Positions 1 to 7,307 of a DNA stretch of 33,033 nucleotides are shown here, one piece after another (position 1 is the stretch's first letter; each line of letters starts with the position of its first letter). The position numbers and the translations under genes were made by a program. Where the stretch lies: NCBI GenBank assembly GCA_009844885.1, contig VYAQ01000202.1, positions 1 to 33,033 of the forward strand, in the 5' to 3' direction. The notes under the pieces were generated by a model, which was not told where the DNA came from, made no database searches, and saw nothing but the letters and a program-made list of their open reading frames with translations. The stretch is from Gemmatimonadota bacterium. GTDB lineage: Bacteria; Gemmatimonadota; Gemmatimonadetes; Longimicrobiales; Gaopeijiaceae.

Positions 1-619
1 CCACCCTTCCCCCGACTTGAACGAAGTAGAAGACCTCGTTCCCGAAGTCCTTTCTCGACTCGGTGTTCTCTTCGCGCCAGCGATACCCCGCCCAGCCGGA
101 CAGGTACAGCGAGCGCGGCCAGAACGAGTGACCCAGTTCGGCCATGACCTCCCAGTCCCGTTGCCCGTCGCCAAGCGGGATGATCTCCGCGTCGACATCG
201 AACTCCCCGAGCGGGATCTTCGTGCCGCCGCGGATCGCAAACGGCAGCGAAGGGTTCAACCACGCAAGCGGCGCTACCCGCAGCCACACACGGGTGTCCC
301 CGAAGCCGGTCGACTCCCGCTGGCCCGCGATGTCGTCGTACCGGAGACGGCTGAACGAGAACTGGGTCCAGAGGTCGACACCGCGAACGAGCCCGACCGC
401 GCTGGTGAGAAACGAGGAGGTTGTGACCGCGTGGCCTTCCGCGAAGAAGGAGCGAAGCTCACCGCCCGTTCCGAAGTGTTCACGCGTGTCCTGGTGGTAT
501 ATCGCCAATGCCAGCCACCCCCTGCCCGGAGCCTCGACCCACTGCGTCGATGCGTCCCGGGCGCCGCCCGCAAGGAGGGCGAGCGCCAGCAGCGTCGGAG
601 CCACCCGCGCGGCGATCAC
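1..619 (-). CDS. Outer-membrane beta-barrel-like protein, 3' end cut by window edge
   Basis: The minus-strand frame is open from a GTG at 619 to the window edge (206 codons, no stop yet). The first residues form a signal peptide (VIAARVAPTLLALALLAGG), followed by alternating hydrophobic/polar strands rich in aromatic residues, such as LWTQFSFSRLRYDD, SLYLSGWAGYRWREE and EVFYFVQVGGRV, with glycine-rich turns. This is the look of a small outer-membrane barrel, perhaps near the 'transporter'/meta-pathway phenol-degradation barrel family; that family assignment is a guess. The GTG overlaps the TGA of the upstream DUF3179 gene (GTGA at 616-619), so the two are probably translated as a coupled pair. 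Opposite-strand frames here lack protein character. The function and true C-terminus are unknown. Confidence 0.72.
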   Translation of the reverse strand, partial: MIAARVAPTLLALALLAGGARDASTQWVEAPGRGWLALAIYHQDTREHFGTGGELRSFFAEGHAVTTSSFLTSAVGLVRGVDLWTQFSFSRLRYDDIAGQRESTGFGDTRVWLRVAPLAWLNPSLPFAIRGGTKIPLGEFDVDAEIIPLGDGQRDWEVMAELGHSFWPRSLYLSGWAGYRWREENTESRKDFGNEVFYFVQVGGRV

Positions 620-1716
620 TCCACTATCAGTTCCGTGTCCGGATGGAACCCGGCCCACGCGAGCCAGAACGCGACGTAGGCCTCGGGTATGATGGCGAGG
701 CGTCCGCCCTCGAGAGGTCCCGATACCGCCTGACCGGCCACGCTCCAGGTCGAACCCGTCTCGTTGTCCACGATCGCGTCGTTCTCGATACGGAAGGTCA
801 GCCGCTGCTCTCCGACCACCGGCCGCACCGCGACGGCCGCAAACCGGTTCGTGTCCCACAGCACCGCCGCCGGGGCCCCCGCATAGTCGAATTCGTGGAC
901 CCAGGCCTGGCCGCGGGCCTCCATCGCGTGGAATGGAAACGCGATTGCGCCGCTGCCAACGGTGGCCGGCAACCCCAGAACCCGCTCCTTCGGCAGACGC
1001 CGGGTGTCTTCGCGCGGAATCGGGAATCCGAGGTAGTTCGGGTTGTCCGGGTTCTCGTATGTGTTCCCGTAGGGGTTGACGCTGTAGCCGTCGGCGTCCA
1101 GGGGTTCCACGCCCACGACCGTAGAGCCCGTGAACAGGTCCAGCCACCCGCCCCAGGTCATCTCCACCACGGGATGGCGGGTCAGCGCCTGGCCCATCCG
1201 GGATCCGCACGCGGCGGCTCCGCGCATCTGTGGCCACAGCGAGTCGTCCGTATTGCGGTCGTACATGATCAGGTTGGCCTGAAACAGCAGTCCGGAAACC
1301 CCGAATTCAGCTCCGTCCACCGATGACCGGTCAAAGGCCAGCGCCGATCCCGTCAAGGGGCAATAGGTGACCGCGACCTGTTCTGAGCCGCGAGACAGGT
1401 TCACGATTTCGTGGCGGTACATGATATTGTGCGGTATGGCGAGCCACTCGCCGTCCAGAAAAACCCCGATCACCCGCGCGTCGCTACTCAGGTACGTGGT
1501 CGCCCTCTGGTCCTCGACCGGCACGAACACCGGGTCCGTGAGAGCCGGGATGCCGTCGCGGCCGACTCCTCCGTCGGCGAGGTAGAGCGGATTGAGATCA
1601 CCGCACGCCAGATCTTCGGGGACGACGCCAATCCGCACGTCACCCTGGCAAGCCGCCACCGAGGTGACGAATGCAACGGTCGCGACCGTGCCGTAACCAT
1701 ATTGAATGCGCGACAT
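616..1716 (-). CDS. DUF3179 domain-containing lipoprotein
   Basis: A 366-aa protein. The N-terminus is hydrophobic and ends in VAAC (Cys23), a lipobox-like site, so I infer an exported lipoprotein. The body carries the hallmark DUF3179 block VTYCPLTGSALAFDR (Cys119), followed by GVSGLLFQANLIMYDR and DDSLWPQ. DUF3179 proteins have no established biochemical function. The ATG at 1716 is preceded by a strong Shine-Dalgarno (AGGGAGGT, read on the minus strand at 1721-1728), which decides this start over a much longer open frame extending to 2277. That extension would run antisense through the ABC ATPase gene. The gene is divergent from that ATPase and overlaps the downstream barrel gene by four bases. 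Confidence 0.88.
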   Translation of the reverse strand: MSRIQYGYGTVATVAFVTSVAACQGDVRIGVVPEDLACGDLNPLYLADGGVGRDGIPALTDPVFVPVEDQRATTYLSSDARVIGVFLDGEWLAIPHNIMYRHEIVNLSRGSEQVAVTYCPLTGSALAFDRSSVDGAEFGVSGLLFQANLIMYDRNTDDSLWPQMRGAAACGSRMGQALTRHPVVEMTWGGWLDLFTGSTVVGVEPLDADGYSVNPYGNTYENPDNPNYLGFPIPREDTRRLPKERVLGLPATVGSGAIAFPFHAMEARGQAWVHEFDYAGAPAAVLWDTNRFAAVAVRPVVGEQRLTFRIENDAIVDNETGSTWSVAGQAVSGPLEGGRLAIIPEAYVAFWLAWAGFHPDTELIVE

Positions 1717-1740
1717 CGCAACCTCCCTGGACCGGAGCCC
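1717..1740. promoter_or_regulatory. 24-base divergent junction between two start codons
   Basis: Only 24 bases separate the minus-strand ATG (1716) from the plus-strand ATG (1741). They hold the minus-strand Shine-Dalgarno (1721-1728) and a weak plus-strand GGAG (1734-1737). There is no room for a promoter, so the promoters of both genes must lie inside the opposite gene's 5' coding region, or one start is wrong. Confidence 0.6.
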
Positions 1741-3468
1741 ATGCCAACAGGAACGGAAGAAGACCTTCGACGGACCCTGCGCCGCATCGATGGACGCAGC
1801 TACCCCGCGTACCGGGATCTCAGGGGCAACTGGCACCTTCCCCCATACACTCTCGCGGTTCGCCGGGTCCAAGGCGACCCCTTCGCGGCTCCCAGCAACC
1901 TCGCGGTCATCCTGGATCCCTCCACGGCGGACTTCGAGCCGGCTGCGTTTTTCTCGCCATCCAGGCGGGTTGGCCTTTCCTGCCTCCTGGCGCGCACGTT
2001 CGCGGCCGCGGCCAGACGCACGCGCGGCAAGCGGGCGGGCAGCGGCAAGAGCGGCGAAATCGGCATGGCCGATCCGGGGCAGGTGGTCCTCGCCAACACG
2101 GCCGTCATCGTCGGCGACGACGGCTCGATCGAGGCACGTTTCACGGTCGGGCTTCCCGCCGCGGGGCGTCGCGTCCTTGGCCGCACCGCGGAGCGTCTCC
2201 TGCTCGACACCGTGCCCGCGCTGGTCGAACGCTCCCTCGTCGCCCGCGCCCATACACCCGCCGAAATCACGCGCCACGTGGAGGCCAACGAGGACGCCGA
2301 CTTCCTGCGCGGCCAGCTCGATGCGCGCGGCCTCGTTGCGTTTCTCGCCGACGGCTCCCTGCTACCGCGGCGAAGCGGCGTCGAGGACCGCCCCCTTCCC
2401 CGCGACCGCGCCGCGCGCTTCGAGTCCCCGCCCAGCCTGCGCGTCACCCTGGAGCGCCCCAACGGCCCTCCCGTCACCGGAATGGGGATACCGCGCGGCG
2501 TGACGCTGCTCGTGGGCGGCGGCTACCACGGCAAGTCCACCGTCCTGGACGCGGTCGCCCTGGGCGCCTACAACCACCAACCGGGCGACGGGCGCGAACT
2601 CGTCGTCACCGACCCCACCGCCATGAGGGTCCAGGCCGAGGACGGCCGTTCGGTCGCGGGCGTCGACATCTCGCCTTTCATCGGCAGACTGCCGGGCGGC
2701 CAGGACACCACCGCCTTCTCCACCCCGAACGCCTCCGGCTCGACCAGTCAGGCCGCGGCCACTATCGAGGCCCTGGAAGCCGGCTCGCGGCTCCTGCTGA
2801 TCGACGAGGACACGGCCGCCACCAACTTCATGATCCGGGACCGGCGCATGCAGGCGCTGGTGAAGAACGAAGACGAGCCCATCACGCCGTTCATCGATCG
2901 CGTGCGGGCCCTTTATGAGAATACGGGCACCAGCACCGTTCTCGTCATCGGCGGTTCGGGAGACTACCTGGATGTGGCCGACCGCGTACTCGCCATGATC
3001 CGCTACCGGCCGCACGACGTGTCCACGGCTGCGCGGGACGTTGCCGCCGCGCATCCCACCGGCCGCCTGGCCTCCCGCGGCGGCGGCGCGTGGCCCGCGC
3101 GCCATCGTGTCCCGGATCCCCGCTCTGTGAATCCCCGCCGGGGACGCAGACAGCAGTACATCAAGGTCCGGGATCGTCGCACCGTGCAATTCGGCACCAG
3201 CCGCATCGACCTCGCCGGAGTGCGTCAGATCGTCTCCCGCTCCCAGACCCGGGCGATTGCGCTCGCACTCGGAAAAGCGCGAAAGTTCATGGGCGAAGGA
3301 ATAGCTGTAGAGGACATCCTGGATTCGCTCGCCGAATCGCTCGATCGCCAAGGGCTCGACGCCCTGGACGCGAGCCGGCGCGGAGACCTCGCAGCGCCCC
3401 GCATACAGGACATCGCGGCCGCCTTGGCTCGACTGCGGACCCTTACCCTGATTGGAGAAGGAAAGTGA
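1741..3468 (+). CDS. ABC-class ATPase (PF09818-type predicted ATPase)
   Basis: A 575-aa cytosolic protein. The N-terminus (LRRTLRRIDGRSYPAYRDLRG, then VQGDPFAAPS) matches the start of the 'predicted ATPase of the ABC class' family, supporting the ATG at 1741. The nucleotide-binding core has a Walker A GGGYHGKST (Lys265) and a Walker B LLLIDEDTAATNFMIRD (Asp355-Glu356). Further conserved-looking stretches are STVLVIGGSGDYLDVADRV and SQTRAIALALGKA near the C-terminus. No transmembrane segment is visible, so this is not a transporter. The cellular role of the family is not established, and a nucleic-acid function is only a guess. Its TGA overlaps the GTG of the M16 peptidase gene (GTGA, 3465-3468), implying co-expression with a secreted protease, which is an odd pairing. 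Confidence 0.9.
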   Translation: MPTGTEEDLRRTLRRIDGRSYPAYRDLRGNWHLPPYTLAVRRVQGDPFAAPSNLAVILDPSTADFEPAAFFSPSRRVGLSCLLARTFAAAARRTRGKRAGSGKSGEIGMADPGQVVLANTAVIVGDDGSIEARFTVGLPAAGRRVLGRTAERLLLDTVPALVERSLVARAHTPAEITRHVEANEDADFLRGQLDARGLVAFLADGSLLPRRSGVEDRPLPRDRAARFESPPSLRVTLERPNGPPVTGMGIPRGVTLLVGGGYHGKSTVLDAVALGAYNHQPGDGRELVVTDPTAMRVQAEDGRSVAGVDISPFIGRLPGGQDTTAFSTPNASGSTSQAAATIEALEAGSRLLLIDEDTAATNFMIRDRRMQALVKNEDEPITPFIDRVRALYENTGTSTVLVIGGSGDYLDVADRVLAMIRYRPHDVSTAARDVAAAHPTGRLASRGGGAWPARHRVPDPRSVNPRRGRRQQYIKVRDRRTVQFGTSRIDLAGVRQIVSRSQTRAIALALGKARKFMGEGIAVEDILDSLAESLDRQGLDALDASRRGDLAAPRIQDIAAALARLRTLTLIGEGK

Positions 3469-6284
3469 ACCTTTCGAAGTGCCAACCTCACCGTCCAAGC
3501 ACGCAGCTCCTCCCGTCACATTCCGCCAGCGCCGCCACGCGCGGACGCGTGTCCGTCCAGGCGCTCCTGCTGGCCCTGGCCGTCCTCGTCCCGGCAACCG
3601 CCTCCGCGCAGGAGCCGGAACTGGTCGCCAGCGTCGAGGGCATCACCGAGTACCGCCTCGACAACGGCCTCAGGGTCCTCCTGTTCCCGGACCAGAGCGC
3701 ACCCCAGACGACCGTCAACATCACCTATTTCGTCGGCTCCCGTCACGAGGGCTACGGCGAGACGGGGATGGCCCACCTCCTTGAGCACATGGTCTTCAAG
3801 GGCACGCCCAACCACCCGGACATCCCCCAGGAGCTGAGCGAACGGGGTGCGCTGCCGAACGGCACGACCTGGCTCGACCGCACGAACTACTTCGAGACCT
3901 TCCCGGCAACGTCCGACAACCTCGAGTGGGCGCTCGACCTGGAGGCGGACCGAATGGTGAACTCGTTCATCGCCGCCGAGGATCTCGAGTCGGAGATGAC
4001 GGTGGTGCGCAACGAATGGGAATCCGGCGAGAACAGTCCGTTCGGGGTGCTCTCCAAGCGCATGAACTCGATCGCGTACCTGTGGCACAACTACGGGAAT
4101 TCGACCATCGGCGCGCGGGCCGACGTGGAAAACGTGCCGATCGAGCGCCTGCAGGCCTTCTACCGCAAGTACTACCAGCCCGACAATGCGCAACTCGTCG
4201 TCGCAGGGCAGTTCGACACAGACGAGGCGCTCGCGCTGGTGGTCGAGAAGTTCGGCGCCATCCCGCGTCCCGACCGGACGGGCGACTTGCGCATCTACCC
4301 CACATATACCGCCGAGCCCGTGCAGGACGGAGAGCGAATGGTGACGCTCCGCCGCACCGGTGACACGAAGCTGGTCTCGCACCTGTACCACGTCCCCGCC
4401 GGCTACCACGGGGACTTTGCGGCGGTCGACCTGCTGGCGTGGGTGCTCGGCAATCAGCCCTCGGGCCGACTCTACCAGGCGCTCGTCGAATCCGGACTCG
4501 CCGCTTCGGTCAGCGCCGGCGCCGGTCAGCGGCGTGAACCCGGAACCCTGACGACTCTTGCGGTGGTGCGCGACGAAGACTCGGAGCAGGACGTGGCATC
4601 GGCGATGGCCGACGCGATCCAGGAGGTGCTTACGCGCCCCGTCACGGGCGAAGAAGTGGAGCGTGCGCGGGCCGCGCGGTTGTCCTCCATCGACCGCCTC
4701 TTCAACGATTCCCGCGCCATCGCTCTCCAGATGAGCGAGTGGGGAGCCATGGGCGACTGGCGTCTCTTCTTCGTCCATCGGGATCGTCTGCGCGAAGTCT
4801 CCGCCGAGGACGTCCAGCGCGTCGCGGTCAGCTATCTCAAGCCGTCGAACCGCACCGTCGGCTTCTTCATCCCGGACGACGACCCCGACCGCGCGGAGAT
4901 TCCCGTGGCGCCCGATGTGGCTTCCCTCGTGGAAGGCTACACGGGCGACGAGGCGGTGGCCGAGGGCGAGGCCTTCGATCCTTCGCCCGCCAACATCGAC
5001 CGTCGCACCATGTCCAGCGAGTTCGCGAGCGGCATGGAAATCGCCCTGCTCCCCAAGGACACCCGCGGTGAGACCGTCGTGGCTTCGGTGTCCCTCAGGT
5101 TCGGGAACGAGGAGGCGCTCACGGGCCGCGGGTCCGCCGGGTCACTCGCCGGCTCGATGCTGATGCGCGGGACCGTGAACCGCACGCGCCAGGAAATCCA
5201 GGACGAGATGAACCGGCTTCAGGCGCAGGTGTCGGTCGGGGGCGGCGGCACGAACGCGTCGGGCCGCGTGCAGGCCACGCGCGAGAACTTCCCTGACGCC
5301 CTGCGGCTGCTCACGGAGATCCTGCGCGAACCCTCGTTCCCCGAGGACGAGTTCGAGACCCTGAAGGAGCAGCAGCTCGCGGCGCTGGAGAGCCAGAGGT
5401 CCGAGCCACAGTTCCAGGCAATAATTGCGATGCAGCGGCACATGAATCCCCGCGAGCCCGGTCATCCCCAGTACACGCCCACGGCGGAAGAATCGATCGC
5501 GCAGATCGAGGCGCTGACCCTGGACGATGTCAGGGACTTCTACGAGACGTTCTACGGCACCGGAGCCGCGACCATGTCCATCGTCGGCGACTTCGACGAC
5601 GCCGAGGCCCTGCGGATCGTCGAGGAGAGGCTGGGCGACTGGGCGGCGCCGGTGACGTTCGCTCGCATCGACCAGGGATTCGAGGAGATCACCCCCGAGG
5701 ACTTCCAGATCGAGACACCGGACAAGGCCAACGCGTTTTTCGTTGCCGCGCAGGTCCTCCCCATGACCGACGACCACGAGGACGTGGCCGCGCTCACCAT
5801 GGCAAACTACCTGCTCGGCGGCGGGTTCCTGAATTCGCGGCTCGCGACACGGATCCGCCAGGAGGAAGGGCTGAGCTACGGCGTGGGTTCACAGCTGGCG
5901 TTCCACCCCATCGACGACGTCGGCCAGTTCATCGCCTTCGCAATCTATGCTCCCGAAAACAGGGACAAGGTCGAAGCCGCGTTCCGCGACGAAGTCCGCA
6001 AGATGCTGGAAGAGGGCTTCACCGCGGACGAGGTGGAAGCCGGCATCAACGGCTACCTCGAGAACGCGAATCTCATGCGCGCCCAGGATCAGATCCTGGC
6101 CAATGTTCTCAGCAACAACCTCTACTTCGACCGCACCATGGCGTGGCAGGCGGAGCAGGAGGAAGCAATTCGTTCGCTGACCGCCGAACAGATCAACGCC
6201 GCCGCGCGCCGCTGGATCGACCCGGAGAAGATGACCTTCGTGAAGGCGGGTGACTTCGCCAATGCCGCGAGAGTGATCCCGTGA
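3465..6284 (+). CDS. Secreted M16 family zinc peptidase, two-domain (insulinase/pitrilysin type)
   Basis: A 939-aa protein starting at GTG 3465, preceded by GGAGAAGG (3454-3461). The N-terminus has a basic stretch, a hydrophobic core (LLLALAVLVPATA) and a cleavage-like ASAQE near residue 49, so it should be periplasmic. The first M16 half has the inverted zinc motif HLLEH (His104, Glu107, His108) with the third ligand Glu184 in VRNEWE, exactly 76 residues after His108. The second half (about residues 530-939) has SLAGSMLMRGT where HxxEH would sit, so it is non-catalytic, but it keeps the RIRQEEGLSYGVGS block that supplies the substrate-binding Arg/Tyr pair in this family. The order active half then inactive half is standard for single-chain M16 enzymes. 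Substrates are probably unfolded peptides; the physiological target is unknown. Confidence 0.93.
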   Translation: MNLSKCQPHRPSTQLLPSHSASAATRGRVSVQALLLALAVLVPATASAQEPELVASVEGITEYRLDNGLRVLLFPDQSAPQTTVNITYFVGSRHEGYGETGMAHLLEHMVFKGTPNHPDIPQELSERGALPNGTTWLDRTNYFETFPATSDNLEWALDLEADRMVNSFIAAEDLESEMTVVRNEWESGENSPFGVLSKRMNSIAYLWHNYGNSTIGARADVENVPIERLQAFYRKYYQPDNAQLVVAGQFDTDEALALVVEKFGAIPRPDRTGDLRIYPTYTAEPVQDGERMVTLRRTGDTKLVSHLYHVPAGYHGDFAAVDLLAWVLGNQPSGRLYQALVESGLAASVSAGAGQRREPGTLTTLAVVRDEDSEQDVASAMADAIQEVLTRPVTGEEVERARAARLSSIDRLFNDSRAIALQMSEWGAMGDWRLFFVHRDRLREVSAEDVQRVAVSYLKPSNRTVGFFIPDDDPDRAEIPVAPDVASLVEGYTGDEAVAEGEAFDPSPANIDRRTMSSEFASGMEIALLPKDTRGETVVASVSLRFGNEEALTGRGSAGSLAGSMLMRGTVNRTRQEIQDEMNRLQAQVSVGGGGTNASGRVQATRENFPDALRLLTEILREPSFPEDEFETLKEQQLAALESQRSEPQFQAIIAMQRHMNPREPGHPQYTPTAEESIAQIEALTLDDVRDFYETFYGTGAATMSIVGDFDDAEALRIVEERLGDWAAPVTFARIDQGFEEITPEDFQIETPDKANAFFVAAQVLPMTDDHEDVAALTMANYLLGGGFLNSRLATRIRQEEGLSYGVGSQLAFHPIDDVGQFIAFAIYAPENRDKVEAAFRDEVRKMLEEGFTADEVEAGINGYLENANLMRAQDQILANVLSNNLYFDRTMAWQAEQEEAIRSLTAEQINAAARRWIDPEKMTFVKAGDFANAARVIP

Positions 6285-6300
6285 CCCTGGTCGCTGGCTG

Positions 6301-6486
6301 CTAGTGCAGGTGGCCGGCCTCTTCAAGCAACTCGCGAAGCCTGGCTTCCCTGTCCGGGAGCGCCGTCCGGGCAATGGCGCGCGCCAGTCTGATCCGCTCC
6401 TCCTTGTTCACCTTGTCCAGCACTGAAATCGGAGTTCCATAGCGCAGCAGAATGCGCTTGGCATCGATCGCTACCGAGTCTTCCAC
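6301..6486 (-). CDS. Small conserved-looking helical protein, 61 aa
   Basis: A 61-residue protein reading (M)EDSVAIDAKRILLRYGT at its start and ending LRELLEEAGHLH. It is charged, predicted helical, and has no signal peptide or cysteines. The frame stays open to a GTG at 6552, but a strong AGGAGG (minus strand, 6498-6493) sits six bases before GTG 6486 and three before GTG 6489. I therefore place the start at 6486 or 6489 and treat the cysteine-rich upstream stretch as untranslated. It is convergent with the M16 gene (16 bases between stops) and divergent from the DtxR-type regulator. I do not recognise a family. The alternative is a spurious frame, but the good ribosome site and natural composition argue for a gene. 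Confidence 0.55.
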   Translation of the reverse strand: MEDSVAIDAKRILLRYGTPISVLDKVNKEERIRLARAIARTALPDREARLRELLEEAGHLH

Positions 6487-6492
6487 CACAAT

Positions 6493-6498
6493 CCTCCT
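6493..6498 (-). promoter_or_regulatory. Strong Shine-Dalgarno AGGAGG for the 61-aa protein
   Basis: Read on the minus strand this is TCAGGAGGATTGTGGTGG. The perfect AGGAGG is followed by two in-frame GTG codons at spacings of 3 and 6 bases. It is one of the best ribosome sites in the window, and it decides the start of the small gene below it. Confidence 0.6.
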
Positions 6499-6555
6499 GA
6501 CGGGACAACAACAGCCGGCACAGCGTACGAAGTATCGCCGTTTCAAGGACACGTG

Positions 6556-6573
6556 CCAACGGGTTCCTGTTGG
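6556..6573. promoter_or_regulatory. 18-bp palindrome, candidate DtxR/MntR-type operator
   Basis: CCAACGGG-TT-CCTGTTGG is an 8+2+8 inverted repeat with one mismatched pair (16 of 18 positions symmetric). It lies 46 bases before the ATG of the metalloregulator, in the intergenic region it shares with the divergent 61-aa gene. DtxR/MntR-family repressors bind palindromes of this size, and autoregulation is common in the family. The sequence does not obviously match the published MntR or DtxR consensus, so the assignment rests on position, size and symmetry. Confidence 0.45.
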
Positions 6574-6619
6574 TGCTTCTCGCTGTCCGGCGAGCGCCCG
6601 GACCCATTATCTTCCCGCC

Positions 6620-7300
6620 ATGACATTCTCCGTCCTGTCACGCTCCGTCGAAGACTATCTGAAGGCGGTCTATTCCCTGAACGAACGCGGCAAGGCGGCC
6701 GGAACGAGCGAGTTGGCGCGGGCACTGGAGATTCAGCCCGCGTCCGTCAGCGGCATGATCCGGCGCCTGGCTGAAGACGGGCTTCTCGAGCACGAGCCGT
6801 ACCGCGGCGTCCACCTCACCCCGCAAGGTCACCGCGAAGCGCTCAAGATCCTGAGGCGGCACCGGATCATCGAGACATTTCTGGTGCAGCGCCTCGGCTA
6901 CCCCTGGGACGATGTCCACGACGAGGCTGAGCGTCTGGAGCACGCCGCATCCGAGACCCTGATCGACCGCATGGCGGACGCGCTCGGCAACCCGGCGACC
7001 GACCCGCACGGCGCGCCCATACCCACGCGGGACGGCGAAATCGATCCCACTCCAAGCCGCTCCCTCGACGAGGTCCTGCCGGGCACTCGCGTCCTGGTCC
7101 GGTCGGTGCCGGACAACAATCGCGAGCGCCTGCGCTACTGCAAGTCAGTCGGCCTGGTCCCGGGGGCGCAAGTTGCGGTAACGGACGCCATCGCCGACGG
7201 CGATTCCGTAGCCGTGGTTGTGGGTGCAGGGACCGAGCCCGTGTGGATCGAGGGGACGGTCGCGCGGCGCGTCACGGTCTCGGAGTCGTCACAGCCCTGA
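6620..7300 (+). CDS. DtxR/MntR family metal-dependent transcriptional regulator
   Basis: A 226-aa protein. Residues 1-70 form a winged helix-turn-helix (SRSVEDYLKAVYSL, then GTSELARALEIQPASVSGMIRRL and YRGVHLTPQG). Residues about 75-120 form the metal-binding dimerisation domain (RRHRIIETFLVQRLGY; DEAERLEHAAS). A C-terminal FeoA/SH3-like domain (about 155-222; GTRVLVRSVPD, GLVPGAQVAV) is present as in DtxR but absent from short MntR proteins. Aligning to Bacillus MntR, Asp12 matches Asp8, His81 matches His77, and Glu104, Glu107 and His108 match Glu99, Glu102 and His103, but Lys15 replaces Glu11. Asp rather than Met at the first position is more MntR-like, suggesting Mn(II), though Fe(II) is possible. 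The ATG at 6620 fits the family start. It is followed after 7 bases by a PLP-enzyme gene, probably co-transcribed. Confidence 0.9.
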   Translation: MTFSVLSRSVEDYLKAVYSLNERGKAAGTSELARALEIQPASVSGMIRRLAEDGLLEHEPYRGVHLTPQGHREALKILRRHRIIETFLVQRLGYPWDDVHDEAERLEHAASETLIDRMADALGNPATDPHGAPIPTRDGEIDPTPSRSLDEVLPGTRVLVRSVPDNNRERLRYCKSVGLVPGAQVAVTDAIADGDSVAVVVGAGTEPVWIEGTVARRVTVSESSQP

Positions 7301-7307
7301 CGGAATC

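Noticed and set aside
1411-1740. Plus-strand extension of the ABC-ATPase frame upstream of 1741
   Set aside because: The family N-terminus begins at the ATG at 1741, and the upstream part is antisense to the well-supported DUF3179 gene.
1717-2277. N-terminal extension of the DUF3179 protein to 2277
   Set aside because: It would put arginine-rich, featureless sequence before a clear signal peptide with its own strong ribosome site, and runs antisense to the ATPase.
3516-4778. 420-codon minus-strand frame opposite the M16 peptidase
   Set aside because: Typical antisense shadow; the M16 reading has all zinc ligands with correct spacing.
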